26,461 bases of DNA from JABAYQ01 sp042091225 (GTDB taxonomy: Bacteria; Bacteroidota; Bacteroidia; Flavobacteriales; UBA7312): positions 1 to 26,461 of the forward strand of contig JBELHW010000019.1 in the NCBI GenBank assembly GCA_042091225.1, read 5' to 3'. Made by a program: the position numbers and the translations under genes. The notes beneath the pieces are model-generated. The model made no database searches. It was given only the letters and a program-made list of their open reading frames with translations, and was not told where the DNA came from. Shown here piece by piece: positions 25,713 through 26,461 of this stretch. Position 1 is the first letter of the stretch. Each line of letters starts with the position of its first letter.

Positions 25713-26461
25713 TTAATTTTCACTTAACCAATTATTAAGAACTAAGGTTAAATCAGTTAGGTTTACGAAGCCGTCATTTGATCCGACTACATCACCATTT
25801 GTTCCACTTGTATCAACCTCTTGTAACCAGTTATTTAGCACAAGGGTTAAGTCAGCTAAATTCACAATATTATCACAATTGGCGTCACCAGGAAGGTTAC
25901 ATGGACACACTATATCAAAAGAAATTGTTTGACTATCAGCATCATTATTTTCTGAATTAGTAGAAACAAAAAAGTTTAATGTTTGTGCGTCCGGATTTAT
26001 AAATAAATCGTTTAATATTAAGTTTGAAACATTACCATTAGTAACATTGTTTCCATCGTTATATGATGGGTTGGCAAAAATTGAAACTCCATCTTCGATG
26101 TTAGAAATTGTAAACGATCCCATTATCGAGCTGTCATCTAAATTGATTGCAGATAAAACAGCTTGATTTTCAGAGGGAAAAGAAGTAATAATTAAATTAG
26201 CATTAAAAGATAAGTCACCTCCTGCAGCTTCTAAAGAAGCTGAGCCGACAATTTGACCTATACTATAGTTTTCAAAATCAAAAGACCCTCCATCAGTTAC
26301 CAGCAAAGAAGTAGACATATCTGGCTCGTTAGCATCTTGAGAAATAGAAAGGAAAATATCAGAAACTAGATTACAATCAGTAGAAGATAAATCCAAGGAA
26401 ATTGTAGGAGTGAAATCTATACATGGCTCGTTGCCAGTATTACCCGCAACACAATTGCCAC
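25713..26461 (-). CDS. Secreted protein with dockerin-like C-terminus, partial
   Basis: The frame is open to the right edge of the window, so the N-terminus is missing. The visible 248 codons begin GNCVAGNTGNEPC and continue with a domain (PDMSTSLLVTDGGSFDF, SIMGSFTISNIEDGVSIFAN) strongly similar to one in the next gene downstream, at both protein and DNA level. The C-terminus has two dockerin-like calcium loops: GDANCDNIVNLADLTLVLNNWL, where D-N-D-N-D positions are kept, and a second GSNDGFVNLTDLTLVLNNWL. The protein ends there without a T9SS sorting domain. Dockerin-type repeats bind cohesins in cellulosomes, but in other bacteria they are often of unknown purpose. It lies only 18 bases before the ATG of the next gene, so the pair is probably co-transcribed. 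Confidence 0.75.
   Translation of the reverse strand, partial: GNCVAGNTGNEPCIDFTPTISLDLSSTDCNLVSDIFLSISQDANEPDMSTSLLVTDGGSFDFENYSIGQIVGSASLEAAGGDLSFNANLIITSFPSENQAVLSAINLDDSSIMGSFTISNIEDGVSIFANPSYNDGNNVTNGNVSNLILNDLFINPDAQTLNFFVSTNSENNDADSQTISFDIVCPCNLPGDANCDNIVNLADLTLVLNNWLQEVDTSGTNGDVVGSNDGFVNLTDLTLVLNNWLSEN

Overview
This AT-rich window reads as a draft chromosome scaffold from a marine-type Bacteroidota, most likely order Flavobacteriales. The evidence is the rimP-nusA-infB / SPOR / alternative complex III-cytochrome oxidase gene order, the protein sequences, Bacteroidota-type promoters (TTG, 17-19 nt, TANNTTTG) and a type IX secretion (T9SS) type A sorting domain. Two runs of exactly 100 N (22550-22649 and 24719-24818) are scaffold gaps. 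Both fall inside one repetitive secreted-protein gene.

Left part, plus strand (1-4724): five tightly packed or overlapping genes encode envelope proteins followed by a flavin prenyltransferase: a truncated DUF6029-like protein, an Omp28-type lipoprotein, a DUF6588-like protein, a small beta-barrel protein and UbiX. Next is a lysine-pathway wreck. The N-terminal half of an aspartate kinase is joined, out of frame, to the C-terminal third of a diaminopimelate decarboxylase, so the sequence between them is missing. A 62-residue protein of unknown function follows, and its stop overlaps the convergent ruvB stop.

Middle, minus strand (4721-16667): ruvB has its own promoter and appears leaderless. 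Upstream of it is an eight-gene respiratory operon in the order actA-actB-actC-actD-actE-actF-coxB-coxA (quinol:cytochrome c oxidoreductase alternative complex III plus the two core subunits of an A-type cytochrome c oxidase). It ends in a clear intrinsic terminator. Together these genes can move electrons from menaquinol to oxygen with proton pumping.

Right part (16846-26461): a short exported SPOR-like protein lies on the plus strand, convergent with the minus-strand rimP-nusA-infB operon. The rimP leader holds a strong consensus promoter, a terminator-like hairpin and a possible 11-codon upstream ORF whose stop overlaps the rimP start. Beyond it are two neighbouring minus-strand secreted repeat proteins. 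They share a duplicated domain but end differently: one in a T9SS sorting domain, the other in dockerin-like calcium loops.

No tRNA, rRNA, CRISPR array or insertion sequence was seen, and no gene-free stretch exceeds 300 bases; the longest is 16668-16859, which holds divergent promoters. I did not find a convincing wholly new system. The most unusual points are the lysC/lysA junction, the rimP leader, the paired TATCTTTG-N6-ATG starts and the collapsed repeat gene.
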